From Paenibacillus aceti (GTDB lineage: Bacteria > Bacillota > Bacilli > Paenibacillales > Paenibacillaceae), in assembly GCF_003614185.1 (NCBI RefSeq), contig NZ_KZ987724.1:2395360-2459359 (forward strand): a DNA stretch of 64,000 bases. Reading direction: 5' to 3'. Below are positions 27,397-36,482 of the stretch, one piece after another. How positions within the stretch are numbered: the stretch's first letter is position 1; each line of letters opens with the position of its first letter. The notes beneath the pieces are model-generated. The model ran no database searches. It had not been told where the DNA came from and was given only the letters and a program-made list of their open reading frames with translations. Made by a program: the position numbers and the translations under genes.

Positions 27397-28827
27397 TTAC
27401 TCGAACATCTCTTGATAGAGGCCGATGAATCGCCTCATCCCTTCTCGCAGCTGCTGCTCATTTAGATAGGAATAGCTCATCCGCATCCAGGAATTCATCT
27501 CCCTCAGCGGGTCGCAGATCGAGCCGGGTACGAAGGTGATCGATTGCTCGCGGCAGCTTGCAAGCAGCTCATCCATGCCTGCGGATGCTGATCCCGGCAA
27601 TTTGATCCACAGGTTAAAGCCACCATCTGGGCTATTCCACTGCCAGCCAGTGCTTTGCAGCTCCTCCTCCATAATACCTTTGCGAATCGAGAGCGCGGTC
27701 CGCAGCTTATGTAGATGCTGCTGCATGCGTTCCGAGAAGAAATAGTGGAGGAAGATCTTTTGATTCAACAAGGGGGTTCCGCTATCCGTCAATGATTTGG
27801 CCTTGAGCAGATATTTCATAATTCCGGGGCGGCAGGCCACCATAGCTATGCTTAAGCCTGGAGCTATATATTTGCTGAAGCTGCGGATGTAGATCACATG
27901 CCCGGAGGTATCATAAGCGAAGAATGGTGCAGGCGGAGCCGCCCCAAAATAAATATCCGGATAAGAATCATCCTCCACCAGTAGACAGCGATATTCCGCC
28001 GCCAGATCGACCAGCCGCTTCCGCTGCTCCGCTGGCACGGTGTACCCGGTTGGATTTTGGAAGGTAGGATTCATATAGAACAAGCGCGGTTTATATTTTC
28101 GCATCAGCTCTTCGACCTGCTCCAGGCAATAGCCGTCCGGAGTAATCTCGGTGGGAATTAGGTTCGCTCCCTGTCTTGTGAATATATCGATTGCCGGGCT
28201 ATACGTGGGCCGCTCCAAGATCACATAATCCCTGGGCTTGACCAGAACTCTGGCGATCAGATCGATCGCCTCCTGCGAGCCGGAGCTGATCAGGACCTCA
28301 TCCTCCGTCAGCTCAAAATGATACCGCCCCGTAAAATATCCTCTTAACGCTTCTCTAAGCTCCCTATCCCCCTGCGTAGTAGAATAGGTTCCGAGCACCT
28401 TCGGATACAGATCGAACACTCTTTTGACATATTCAGAGAAATAACGATTCGGCAGCAGATTAGGGTCCAGCAGTGCCTTGGAAAATTGATAGACCGCCTC
28501 GACCTGATGGATTTCGGATAGATGGCTGTCATGAACATATGCCGAGATGATCGGGTCCTGCTGCACTGCAACTGGCGGCCACGTACTCCCAGGCTGCACA
28601 TAATAGCCGGACTTATCTTTTACATATACCTTCGCGTTCTGTTTCAGTAATTGGTAGGCTTTGAAGACGGTCAAGCGATGCACCCCGAATTCCGACGCCA
28701 ATGACCGAACGGAAGGAAGCCTCTCATGGGCTTTCCATTCTCCGCGTCTGATTCGCTCAAGAAGATAATCATAGACCTGTTCAAACAGTTTATCGGAATT
28801 CGCATTTAGAAAAATAGCCTTTTTCAC
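27397..28827 (-). CDS. MocR-type GntR/aminotransferase-fold regulator
   Basis: MocR/PdxR-type regulator, 477 residues. A GntR winged helix occupies about residues 8-75 (LPSVRSLASEFGVHRLTVFKAYQLL) and a class I aminotransferase domain the rest, with SGSQEAID, NPTFQNPTGY and the PLP lysine at about K319 in SFSKYIAPGL. GTG 28827 is preferred to ATG 28833 because AAGGAGG lies 7 bases from the GTG and only 1 from the ATG. Divergent from the EamA exporter gene (122 bases apart), which it probably regulates. Confidence 0.88.
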   Translation of the reverse strand: MKKAIFLNANSDKLFEQVYDYLLERIRRGEWKAHERLPSVRSLASEFGVHRLTVFKAYQLLKQNAKVYVKDKSGYYVQPGSTWPPVAVQQDPIISAYVHDSHLSEIHQVEAVYQFSKALLDPNLLPNRYFSEYVKRVFDLYPKVLGTYSTTQGDRELREALRGYFTGRYHFELTEDEVLISSGSQEAIDLIARVLVKPRDYVILERPTYSPAIDIFTRQGANLIPTEITPDGYCLEQVEELMRKYKPRLFYMNPTFQNPTGYTVPAEQRKRLVDLAAEYRCLLVEDDSYPDIYFGAAPPAPFFAYDTSGHVIYIRSFSKYIAPGLSIAMVACRPGIMKYLLKAKSLTDSGTPLLNQKIFLHYFFSERMQQHLHKLRTALSIRKGIMEEELQSTGWQWNSPDGGFNLWIKLPGSASAGMDELLASCREQSITFVPGSICDPLREMNSWMRMSYSYLNEQQLREGMRRFIGLYQEMFE

Positions 28828-28949
28828 GGCCATCCCTCCTTCTCCCCACATTATATATGATATATTCTCTAGCTGGAATCTGTTCTATGTTTAATAATCT
28901 GTTCTATTCCTTTCCCTGTAATATAAAACAATACTAAGGAGGAATAGAC

Positions 28950-29878
28950 ATGATACTAGTAAATTATTTGCTGATGTGCCTAATTTTTGGGACGACCTTT
29001 CTGGCTATTAAAATAGGAATCGATGCAGGGGCGCCGCCCTTCTTCTCAGCGGGAATTCGCTTTCTGACGGCAGGAAGCGTTCTATTGTTATGGATGGTTG
29101 GCAAACGAAAAGCAAGTTTCTCCCTTTTGCTGCGCAAGGAAATGCTCCTGACAGGAACGGGGTTAACCTTCGGGGTATTCACGACTCTTTATTGGGCCGA
29201 GCAGTATTTGAGCTCCGGGATTGCAGCCATCCTGTCGGCAACGGCCCCCCTAATGATTTTGCTGCTGCAGACCGTCATCGCCCGGCAGCGGCTGGCGCTT
29301 AGCTCGTTGACAGGCTGTCTCATAGGTTCTGCTGGCCTCGTTTTGCTGTTATTGCCCGGCATCAATGTAAGCTTCAGCAAGCTGTGGGTGCTTGGATGTG
29401 CGGCCGTTTTATTGGGCCAAGTTTTCTATTCGGCTGGTACCGTGTATTCGCGCCGTGTCGTGCAAAGGTTTCAAGATGTATCTCCCATCGCCCTGAATGC
29501 GGCACAAATGATGTATGGCGGCGCGCTGTTGCTTATTTTATCCTTATTCACCGAGAAGATTCATATTGGGACAATGCTTGCGCCAAACGCGATTTTATCG
29601 CTCTTATTTTTAATCATTGCCGGATCAATGACGGGACATACAATTTTTTATTGGCTGATCGCCAAAACCAATCCAGTGTTTCCATCCACCTGGCTTATAT
29701 ATCGCCTCTAATCGCCCTTTGTCTTGGCGCTGTTTTGTATGGGGAGCCGGTTTCGCTTGTATCTGTAGCTGGCGGAATTACCATTATCATCGGCATCATC
29801 TTCATCAACCTGGACAATTTGAAGACCCTGGTGTTCAAAAGCAAACCTGCGGGGAAAAAGACTGGGGAAACGGTGTGA
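28950..29878 (+). pseudogene. EamA/DMT family exporter, interrupted by a frameshift
   Basis: Ten-segment drug/metabolite transporter with two EamA repeats. The first frame (from ATG 28950, GGAGG ahead) runs 253 codons and stops just after FPSTWLIYRL at about 29709. The missing C-terminal portion continues in another frame at the same spot (AYISPLIALCLGAVLYGEPV... to a stop at 29878). One extra base near 29694-29696 would join the two into a normal protein of about 309 residues. Either a recent inactivating mutation or a sequencing error. No slippery sequence is evident. Confidence 0.85.
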
Positions 29879-29883
29879 TTGGT

Positions 29884-29909
29884 CTATAGCGTTTCTCAGT
29901 TTCGTTAGC
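29884..29909. repeat. Family A repeat, single reverse unit
   Basis: CTATAGCGTTTCTCAGTTTCGTTAG matches the reverse unit of family A with changes in the core. It sits directly after the EamA reading frame. Confidence 0.6.
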
Positions 29910-29921
29910 GAATTCAGCATG

Positions 29922-29953
29922 CAAGAAGCCGACCTTAAAGGATCGGCTTCTTG
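29922..29953. terminator. Hairpin between EamA and hpdA
   Basis: An 11-bp stem CAAGAAGCCGA/TCGGCTTCTTG lies between two convergent genes. No T-run follows on either strand, so it may be a weak bidirectional terminator or only an RNA-stabilising hairpin. Confidence 0.5.
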
Positions 29954-30029
29954 TACATCGCGGCCGCTCATCCTTGAAGTGGCCTCGATTGGAGGTTTTC
30001 ATATCAAAAGCGGACTTCTGAACAACCTC

Positions 30030-31013
30030 TTAAAACGGCGTATTAGAGCCTATATAGCAATGAATCCCTCTCTCTTCAAAGACAGAAATGTACGGAATAA
30101 GCTCTGTTGGATCCATGCTCTCTAGTTCAGTAAACGGATAAACCACGCCAAGCTGGGTCCACTTGCTATCACCCATTCGGTGGAAAGGCAATAAATTGAT
30201 TTCTTTCAGGTTCAAGCTGGCCATGAAATCAGCTGTTTTAATCATATCTTTCATATTGTGATTGAAGCCTGGAATGACAGGTTTCCGAATGATCAATCTC
30301 CCCTTAAATTCAGGACCTGCTGCGATTGTGATATTATCGAGAACCTGTTTGTTAGACATTCCCGTTTCTTCAATATGCTTCTCATTATCCATATTTTTCA
30401 AGTCCATAAACATAAAATCAATGTATGGAATAATCGTGCGGAAGGTCTCACTTGGTACACAGCCGCAAGTTTCTATCGCCGTATGAATATACGCCTCTTT
30501 GCAATATTTCAATGCCGCTAATAGAAAGTCTTTCTGTACCATAGGCTCCCCGCCAGTAAAGGTAACACCGCCATTGCCGCTCCAGAACTGCCTGTCTCTA
30601 GAGACAATATGGATGAAGTCATCTAGTGTAAACTCTTTCCCGCTGACTCTAATAGCCTCATCCCTGCACGCTTCAGCGCATTCATAGGTGTTACAGCCTG
30701 AGCATATATCCCGATTGATAACGACCTTATTCTGATTGTTAATATGGATCGCATTGCGGGGACATCTTTCTATGCATCTTTCACAGTTGAACGCTTCATA
30801 TTTGCATTTCTGTTCCGCATACATTAATCTTTGACGTACTTTCCAGCCTTCTGGATTGGCACACCAGGTACATTTAAGTGGGCATCCTGATAAGAAGAAT
30901 AAGGTTCTACAGCCTGGACCATCATGAACAGAATAAGCCTGTACATCAAATACGATACCTTTTGCCTGTTGTCGTTCTGCTCCAATTGGCATACTTAGAT
31001 TCATACGACTCAT
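30030..31013 (-). CDS. hpdA: Glycyl-radical enzyme activase, 4-hydroxyphenylacetate decarboxylase type
   Basis: Radical SAM activase of 327 residues that installs the glycyl radical on the decarboxylase large subunit. The SAM-cluster motif is C44-x3-C48-x2-C51 within LSGCPLKCTWCANPEGW. A ferredoxin-like insert with eight further cysteines (C70, C77, C80, C84; C104, C107, C112, C116) supplies two extra 4Fe-4S clusters, as in the activases of glycerol dehydratase and HpdB. The GGE motif is seen as TFTGGEPM. Start ATG 31013 has AAGAGG 8 bases upstream. Last gene of the hpdB-hpdC-MFS-hpdA operon. Confidence 0.93.
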   Translation of the reverse strand: MSRMNLSMPIGAERQQAKGIVFDVQAYSVHDGPGCRTLFFLSGCPLKCTWCANPEGWKVRQRLMYAEQKCKYEAFNCERCIERCPRNAIHINNQNKVVINRDICSGCNTYECAEACRDEAIRVSGKEFTLDDFIHIVSRDRQFWSGNGGVTFTGGEPMVQKDFLLAALKYCKEAYIHTAIETCGCVPSETFRTIIPYIDFMFMDLKNMDNEKHIEETGMSNKQVLDNITIAAGPEFKGRLIIRKPVIPGFNHNMKDMIKTADFMASLNLKEINLLPFHRMGDSKWTQLGVVYPFTELESMDPTELIPYISVFEERGIHCYIGSNTPF

Positions 31014-31044
31014 GCTCGGATCTACCTCTTTTCATCTTATGAAT

Positions 31045-32358
31045 TTAAGCTTGCGAGCTGCTTGTCACATCCTCTTCATTGCTCTGCGATTTTTTCTTCT
31101 CGGCAGTGAGCGGGAGCAAGCAGGCAAAGCCAATCGATACGGCAAAGGAACCAAGGGCAAATAACATGGAGCCCAAGTATGAACCAAAATTATCGTAGAA
31201 GAAACCGCCCATATAGGTTCCAACTGCTGGACCAATCCCCATGACCACCAGGGTAGCTAACCCCCAAATTTTGCCGATACTTTTTCTACCGTAAATTGCT
31301 CCTGCATAGCCCGCGCATCCACCTGGCTCGATTGCCCAATATATGGAGAAGAGAACACATGCGATGATTCCAAAGAATATATGGGTTTTGGTCAGCAGCA
31401 ATAATGCACAAGCAAGTACCCCAATCGCCGGTCCGAAGATTAGCATAATCTTTCTACCTTTAGCTTCATTATGGTATTTTATGACCAGCTTATCAGCGAT
31501 AACCCCAAGTAAAGGCATTGTAATAATGCCGCTGACCCCAATCACGATATACAAATTGGTAGCTGTCCCCAGATCCAATTTAACATCTTGAACAAAGAAG
31601 TTTACAACTTGTGACCAAACTAGAAATTCTGCCAGCATACTGGTCAGAAAAGCGATGATTGTCCCCCACACCGGGAAAGTCTTAAATGCTTCCTTTACAG
31701 TCCAGCTTCTTTGCTCTTGTACAGCCCCGTCAGCAGCATTTGGCATTTCGCCAAATGGCTTGACTCCATAGTCCTCAGGATTCTTGCGGGCAAATAGAGC
31801 CGCTATGATTAATGCGATGAACACAACGACTGCCAGGATTTGCATGGCCACGCGCCAATCCATACTCTTCAGAATTCCTTTGAGGCCGAGACTTAAAACA
31901 ACTTGTGCCATTGGAGCCCCCATAAAGGCCCAGCCCCACATTTTTGCATAGCTGGTACCAACATACCATTTCCTTACCGAAACCGTGGAAGAGACCCATA
32001 GCATCCCCGTCCCAATTCCGGCGAAGAACGAATATGTAAATAGGTATCCAGCATAGCTGCTTTGCAAGCTTGTTAAATAAAATCCCAAAGCCCCGAATAC
32101 AGCACCTAGCACAAAAGCTGGCCTTGTCCCCCATTTATCGATAATCATACCGCTAAAGAACGCTGTAACGGCATAGATCGTCATCATTAAGGAATAACCT
32201 AATGAGGTGGCGGATACGGTAAGGCCCATTCCTTCTGACATTGGACCTAATAATATGCTAAAGGTCGACCGGTATCCAAACAAACAAAATACGGCTAACC
32301 AAGAAGCGATGACCACATAGATCCCTGTTCTGCGAGCTTGTTGATCATTCACACTCAT
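31045..32358 (-). CDS. MFS transporter in the decarboxylase operon, probable aryl-acetate carrier
   Basis: Twelve-segment major facilitator of about 437 residues, nearest in character to the oxalate/formate-antiporter-like group (FGYRSTFSILLGPM, GLGYSL-type region, DKWGTRPAF loop between segments 2 and 3). It lies between hpdC and hpdA, 31 bases before hpdA, so its probable job is uptake of the arylacetate or exchange with product. Start is uncertain: ATG 32376, ATG 32358 and GTG 32352 are all in frame, and the only ribosome-binding-like stretch (GGGGGG) sits between them, which favours 32358 or 32352. Confidence 0.82.
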   Translation of the reverse strand: MSVNDQQARRTGIYVVIASWLAVFCLFGYRSTFSILLGPMSEGMGLTVSATSLGYSLMMTIYAVTAFFSGMIIDKWGTRPAFVLGAVFGALGFYLTSLQSSYAGYLFTYSFFAGIGTGMLWVSSTVSVRKWYVGTSYAKMWGWAFMGAPMAQVVLSLGLKGILKSMDWRVAMQILAVVVFIALIIAALFARKNPEDYGVKPFGEMPNAADGAVQEQRSWTVKEAFKTFPVWGTIIAFLTSMLAEFLVWSQVVNFFVQDVKLDLGTATNLYIVIGVSGIITMPLLGVIADKLVIKYHNEAKGRKIMLIFGPAIGVLACALLLLTKTHIFFGIIACVLFSIYWAIEPGGCAGYAGAIYGRKSIGKIWGLATLVVMGIGPAVGTYMGGFFYDNFGSYLGSMLFALGSFAVSIGFACLLPLTAEKKKSQSNEEDVTSSSQA

Positions 32359-32387
32359 TCCCCCCATTCGACTCATCCATTAATCGG

Positions 32388-32413
32388 AAAGGAAGGGTAC
32401 GTACCCTTCCTTT
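32388..32413 (-). promoter_or_regulatory. Intra-operon hairpin between hpdC and the MFS gene
   Basis: Perfect palindrome with 13-bp arms (AAAGGAAGGGTAC and its complement) and no T-run after it. In the hpdC-MFS gap such a hairpin would protect the 3' end of an hpdBC message or attenuate the downstream genes. Confidence 0.7.
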
Positions 32414-32429
32414 GTGCAATTTATCCTAG

Positions 32430-32711
32430 TTATTTAACCTCTGTATATTCCTTCTTAGCCGCAAAATCTTCACATTGGAATGCCTTCAAATCTTCGTATG
32501 TCCAGAAGCCCTTCTTAGAAGCTTTACATTCCCCTAAGAAAGGTGTTTCACCAGCAGCATAGTTGGAGCAAAATTTACATTTAGGAATAGCAGAGCATTC
32601 CGGACATACAGGAGTGTCAATCATGACCAGTTCATTCGTTAATTTGCAAATGCCTTTGGCAACATCCACAGGAATAAAGTTCCGGCAATCATCATGTCTT
32701 AGTTCACACAT
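32430..32711 (-). CDS. hpdC: 4-hydroxyphenylacetate decarboxylase small subunit (two 4Fe-4S clusters)
   Basis: Iron-sulfur small subunit of 93 residues. Relative to the clostridial protein as I recall it (ligands H3, C6, C19, C36 and C42, C45, C58, C76) the equivalents here are H6, C9, C22, C39 for the first cluster and C45, C48, C62, C80 for the second, all present with correct spacing apart from a one-residue insertion. This subunit is found only with 4-hydroxyphenylacetate-type decarboxylases, not with most other glycyl radical enzymes. It starts 3 bases after the hpdB stop. Confidence 0.93.
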   Translation of the reverse strand: MCELRHDDCRNFIPVDVAKGICKLTNELVMIDTPVCPECSAIPKCKFCSNYAAGETPFLGECKASKKGFWTYEDLKAFQCEDFAAKKEYTEVK

Positions 32712-32714
32712 TGT

Positions 32715-35426
32715 CTACACCCCTTCATATTCTGTTCTAGCAATTACTTCGTCTTGAATTGGCTTACCGATCTCACACCAATATTGCGTAAAGCCTGCAA
32801 CACGTACTAGCAGCTCACGATAATTTTCTGGTGATTTCTGCGCATCGATCAACATCTTAGAGTCAACGATGTTATATTGAATGTGATATCCGCCTTTTCT
32901 CATGTAAGCTCTAGTCAAGTCAAGCAGCTTCTTAGATCCTTCAACGCCAATAACAGCATTTGGATGAATCTTCATATTCATTTGCGAGTTTTGAGATTGG
33001 GAATGATCCCAACATGTAGCAGACTCAAACAATGCGTATGGACCATTTCTGTCTGTGCCTGGATATGCGGACATCGAGCCATCTGCATAGGTTGTTCCAG
33101 CTAGACGTCCATCTGGTGATGCTAAAGTAACCGCACCTTGTGCACCGTGTGTAGAAACCGAGATTTGACAAGGATACAATGGTTTCGCATATAAGGATTC
33201 ATAGTCTCCACACATTTCACAGAACCATTCCTCATAGGCTCTCAAGATTTCATCTGCATATGGATCGTCATTTCCATACTTAGGTGCTCTTAGGCAATCC
33301 GAGTGAATATCATCGTATTTGTCGATACCATCCTTTTTCTCTTGTGTGCCGAGCGAGAAGCTTCCAACTTCTGCAGCGGTTTTGAAGCCAAAGTTATTGA
33401 GAAGAGCTTCTTTCATCTCATCGAACGTATATTTCTTATCATCGTATACAAGCTTCTTCATCGCGGCTAACGAGTTGACCATATTGATCGTTCCGCAGCT
33501 TTCAATATTATATGTGGCATTGAAGCGATAGCCCATATTACCAATATGCTGGCCTTTATCCAAGCAATCTGGCTTCAATAAGGAATTGAAGATCGCCATA
33601 TTATGCTTGCGCCAAATATCATGCTGAATATTGTTCGTAGTGGTCAAGCAATCACAAGTCATCGCATAGTATTCCTGGAATGTCTCCCACAGTTCTTCGT
33701 AAGTGTCCAGTTTTTTATTATGTGGAGGATATACTTGTTCACCTGTACGGTGATCAAAACCATTGGTTAACACTAATTCAAGCACCTTTGGATTGGCAAT
33801 GAAGTGGACGCCAACGCTTGTAGGCTGTCCTGCACCGCCAGGAATCCAGTATTTGCGGTCATTCAAGACGAGCTCTTTCCAAATGCCCGGCGATGTTTCG
33901 AGACAACCGCCGATAGAGAATGCTCGTGCATTGGTCAAATCCATGCCTTCCTTGGCATAGTTCTTCATCATGAACTCAATGCCTCCGCGATTGTTCATCC
34001 AGGCTGGATATCCGGCTCCCATCTTGTCACACTCGATTGCTTTCAACAAGAATTCTTCCGGCAGCTTGTCATCATACAGAACAGAAAGTGTAGGTTGTGT
34101 GGAATCACAACGGATACCTGCTTCAAGAATCAACATCTCCAGACGGTTAGCTGCTGATTTTCCATCTCTTGTTACACCGCCCAGAGCGAGGTTGTTGAAT
34201 GTGTTACCTGCTAATACGCCTCCAACTACACCGGCACAAGCGAAGCAGTCAATCAAACTGAATTTCACGCGGTGGCATTCCAATAGCTCAACAACTTCAT
34301 CCTCGGTAATTCGGCCTGCTTCCATATCTTGTTCGAACCAAGGCCACAGAATTTGTCCCACTCTCCCAGGTGACATACCGGAGATCGCATCTTCATTAAT
34401 AACAGCAAGATGAATGAAGGTTGTTAATTGCAAAGCTTCTCTGAATGTACGCGGCTGTTTATGTGCAATATGATAGAGTATGTCTACTAAATCACCATAT
34501 TCTTTCCGTTCTACTTCTGTTTTGGCAACCTGCTGTAAACGAGCCGCTTCTTTAGCATAGTTTTCGATCCAGCCGCTAACGCCTTCTAATATTGTTTTGG
34601 CAGCTTCATAGAAATAAAGCCTGTCCATACCGGTAATGCCATCTCCATGAGCGCGTCCTGCAACTGCATCCTTGCATTCATTGCACATCTCAATCAAGCT
34701 ATCAAAGCCATACTGCAATGGATAGTAGTAATTGATTACCTCACGGCCTTGCGGCAGTGTATAACCGGAGTCGAACATACAGATTACAGATCTCATAATC
34801 TGTTCTTTCATTTGGTATTCAGGAACCATTTGTTCGTATTTGTGGCCTAAATCATCAACGGATTTGCCAACCCACTCCCTTGCCAACTTCACAAGTGCCG
34901 GAACCTCTTCAGCACGCATACCAAACTTGCCGGCAATAGATGTCACCTTACCAACGGATTGTGTTACGTTACCGCCGCCAGTACCGAAGGTACTCACTTC
35001 ACCCGCGCTCGCGGAACCGCTCTTAAGAGCCGCCTGGAACAGTTCATCCTCTTTGGCCATGTAATAGGATTCTGACATCCAGGGCATCGGGAATGAACCA
35101 CGATAATGATATGTCTTACCTCCAACTAGCAGCTCACCTGGATAAATCGTAGGTGTAATGTGAAGAAAAGCACTTTTCAATGCTTCAGCTCTTCTCATAA
35201 TGACAAGATCGCCCTCAGTCTCCTGGAACTTTCTCGTGTACCAGTAAGGAAATTCACAGGATGCAGATGATAGCGTTTGCAAAAATAAATTTTTCAGCTT
35301 TTTAACTCTTGGATGGGGATCCTTCTTCACTTCACGTCCAACAATTTCATCAGGAGCGGTACCGCCATACTGAAAACTAATCGGAACCCCTTTTTCCTTT
35401 AGAATGTCTTCTAATTTTAATGACAT
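32715..35426 (-). CDS. hpdB: 4-hydroxyphenylacetate decarboxylase large subunit, glycyl radical enzyme
   Basis: Glycyl radical enzyme of 903 residues that decarboxylates 4-hydroxyphenylacetate to p-cresol without oxygen. The radical loop RVAGF has its glycine at G878. The thiyl cysteine C508 and the adjacent acid E510 are in [12 protein letters not shown]349, H541 and E642 also match the clostridial active-site residues I recall (S344, C503, E505, H536, E637, G873), each shifted by exactly five. H541 and E642 are the residues expected to bind the phenolic hydroxyl, which argues for hydroxylated arylacetates rather than phenylacetate or indoleacetate. First gene of its operon, GGGGAGG ahead of ATG 35426. 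Confidence 0.93.
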   Translation of the reverse strand: MSLKLEDILKEKGVPISFQYGGTAPDEIVGREVKKDPHPRVKKLKNLFLQTLSSASCEFPYWYTRKFQETEGDLVIMRRAEALKSAFLHITPTIYPGELLVGGKTYHYRGSFPMPWMSESYYMAKEDELFQAALKSGSASAGEVSTFGTGGGNVTQSVGKVTSIAGKFGMRAEEVPALVKLAREWVGKSVDDLGHKYEQMVPEYQMKEQIMRSVICMFDSGYTLPQGREVINYYYPLQYGFDSLIEMCNECKDAVAGRAHGDGITGMDRLYFYEAAKTILEGVSGWIENYAKEAARLQQVAKTEVERKEYGDLVDILYHIAHKQPRTFREALQLTTFIHLAVINEDAISGMSPGRVGQILWPWFEQDMEAGRITEDEVVELLECHRVKFSLIDCFACAGVVGGVLAGNTFNNLALGGVTRDGKSAANRLEMLILEAGIRCDSTQPTLSVLYDDKLPEEFLLKAIECDKMGAGYPAWMNNRGGIEFMMKNYAKEGMDLTNARAFSIGGCLETSPGIWKELVLNDRKYWIPGGAGQPTSVGVHFIANPKVLELVLTNGFDHRTGEQVYPPHNKKLDTYEELWETFQEYYAMTCDCLTTTNNIQHDIWRKHNMAIFNSLLKPDCLDKGQHIGNMGYRFNATYNIESCGTINMVNSLAAMKKLVYDDKKYTFDEMKEALLNNFGFKTAAEVGSFSLGTQEKKDGIDKYDDIHSDCLRAPKYGNDDPYADEILRAYEEWFCEMCGDYESLYAKPLYPCQISVSTHGAQGAVTLASPDGRLAGTTYADGSMSAYPGTDRNGPYALFESATCWDHSQSQNSQMNMKIHPNAVIGVEGSKKLLDLTRAYMRKGGYHIQYNIVDSKMLIDAQKSPENYRELLVRVAGFTQYWCEIGKPIQDEVIARTEYEGV

Positions 35427-35472
35427 GGTATTAAAACCTCCCCTAAGCTTAGATAAGCTTGATTTACTTATA

Positions 35473-35533
35473 AGTATAAAGAAGGGGCCCCCGTGTAAGT
35501 AATTGTCCGATCGTATGATTTAAGTATGATTAA
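35473..35533 (-). promoter_or_regulatory. hpdB promoter region with direct repeat, candidate activator site
   Basis: Minus-strand TATACT (35473-35478) with a poor -35 (TTACTT, 35497-35502, 18-base spacer). Just upstream are two copies of AATCATAC (35513-35520 and 35524-35531), exactly 11 bases apart, one helical turn. A GGGGCCCC palindrome lies within the spacer. The arrangement suits an activator binding next to a weak -35 box, most likely the PocR-LuxR protein. Confidence 0.55.
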
Positions 35534-35538
35534 CTGTA

Positions 35539-35572
35539 TAAAAAAGATGTAAAGATAATTATCTTTACATCT
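35539..35572 (-). terminator. Terminator of the sensory operon
   Basis: Perfect palindrome with 14-bp arms (AGATGTAAAGATAA and its complement, 35545-35572), followed by a T-run on the minus strand. It separates the three-gene sensory operon from hpdB. Confidence 0.9.
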
Positions 35573-35587
35573 AAAGTGGTAGGGCAA

Positions 35588-36472
35588 CTATCCGTTTAAG
35601 CCATGATATTGATTCTTCTGGTAGAATATTTCATCATTCAATACTTGTTCCAAAATGTTTATAGTGTTCTTCGTGTGTTTATTTGTGACCATTTCCTTCT
35701 TGAACTCGTCCAAAGCCAATTTTTTATCTCCCAGCCGCTGGTATACGTCGACAAATCGCTTGACGGTTCGGACTAAAGCCACCTCAAGGGATTCATCCGT
35801 CATCCTTTCTTGATCATCCATACGATGCAAGATGTACCCTATTTTTTTCATTACACTCAGAGGCTCTAAAACCTTAATCCAATCCTTATGTTCCCTCTCA
35901 TCCAACAATAAAGATATACTGGATATTCCTGCTGACCAATGGATCTTCTGAATTGTTTCATTGGATACAGGCAGCATATTGGTTACCTTTTCACAATACT
36001 CCATATAGAGCAATGCCTTCTGGCATTGTTCTTCGTCTTTGAGCTTGAGCATGTTCAGAAATACCTGAATAATACTATCCAAATCTTCCTTGTGCTGGTC
36101 TGTTTCTTTCTTTTTCATTTGCAAATGAATAACACTTTTTAATTCTTGCATATCTACAGGCTTTGATAGAAAATAATTCGCTTCTACTTCAATGCTGCGT
36201 AATCTGTCTGCCACATCACTTAGTACAGTCAACATGACAATTCGGATGTCTTTCGTTTTTCTATTGTTTCTTAGTCTCTGACATACCTCAAATCCATTTA
36301 GACCAGGCAGCATAACATCCAGCAATATTAAATCCGGCAAATAATGCTCTGCCATTTGCAAAGCTTCCATCCCGTGGAACGCCTGCAGCACCTCATAATT
36401 CCAGGCCTCGATAATATCCTTATACAATTCACAATTTTCCCGGTTGTCATCTACAAGCAATATCCTGTTCAT
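35588..36472 (-). CDS. Response regulator without DNA-binding domain
   Basis: Receiver protein of 294 residues. The receiver (residues 1-120) has the acidic pair DD near residue 8, phosphoacceptor D52 in LLDVMLPGLNG and the lysine of FLSKPVD. The remaining 170 residues are helical and carry no recognisable helix-turn-helix. The pattern DSIIQVFLNMLKLKD...EYCEKV resembles the first helices of HD-GYP domains with the metal ligands lost, so a degenerate HD-GYP output is my best guess. It is last of three genes, 10 bases after the kinase, and probably acts by protein contact, for instance with the PocR-LuxR protein. Confidence 0.85.
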   Translation of the reverse strand: MNRILLVDDNRENCELYKDIIEAWNYEVLQAFHGMEALQMAEHYLPDLILLDVMLPGLNGFEVCQRLRNNRKTKDIRIVMLTVLSDVADRLRSIEVEANYFLSKPVDMQELKSVIHLQMKKKETDQHKEDLDSIIQVFLNMLKLKDEEQCQKALLYMEYCEKVTNMLPVSNETIQKIHWSAGISSISLLLDEREHKDWIKVLEPLSVMKKIGYILHRMDDQERMTDESLEVALVRTVKRFVDVYQRLGDKKLALDEFKKEMVTNKHTKNTINILEQVLNDEIFYQKNQYHGLNG

Positions 36473-36482
36473 CTACTATCCC

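Noticed and set aside
29690-29700. Programmed frameshift in the EamA gene
   Set aside because: No slippery heptamer or following structure is visible, and the family does not use frameshifting as far as I know.
32715-35426. Pyruvate formate-lyase, glycerol dehydratase or choline lyase as identity for the large glycyl radical enzyme
   Set aside because: A single cysteine with C-x-E motif excludes PFL, and the dedicated Fe-S small subunit next to it is specific to the hydroxyphenylacetate decarboxylase type.
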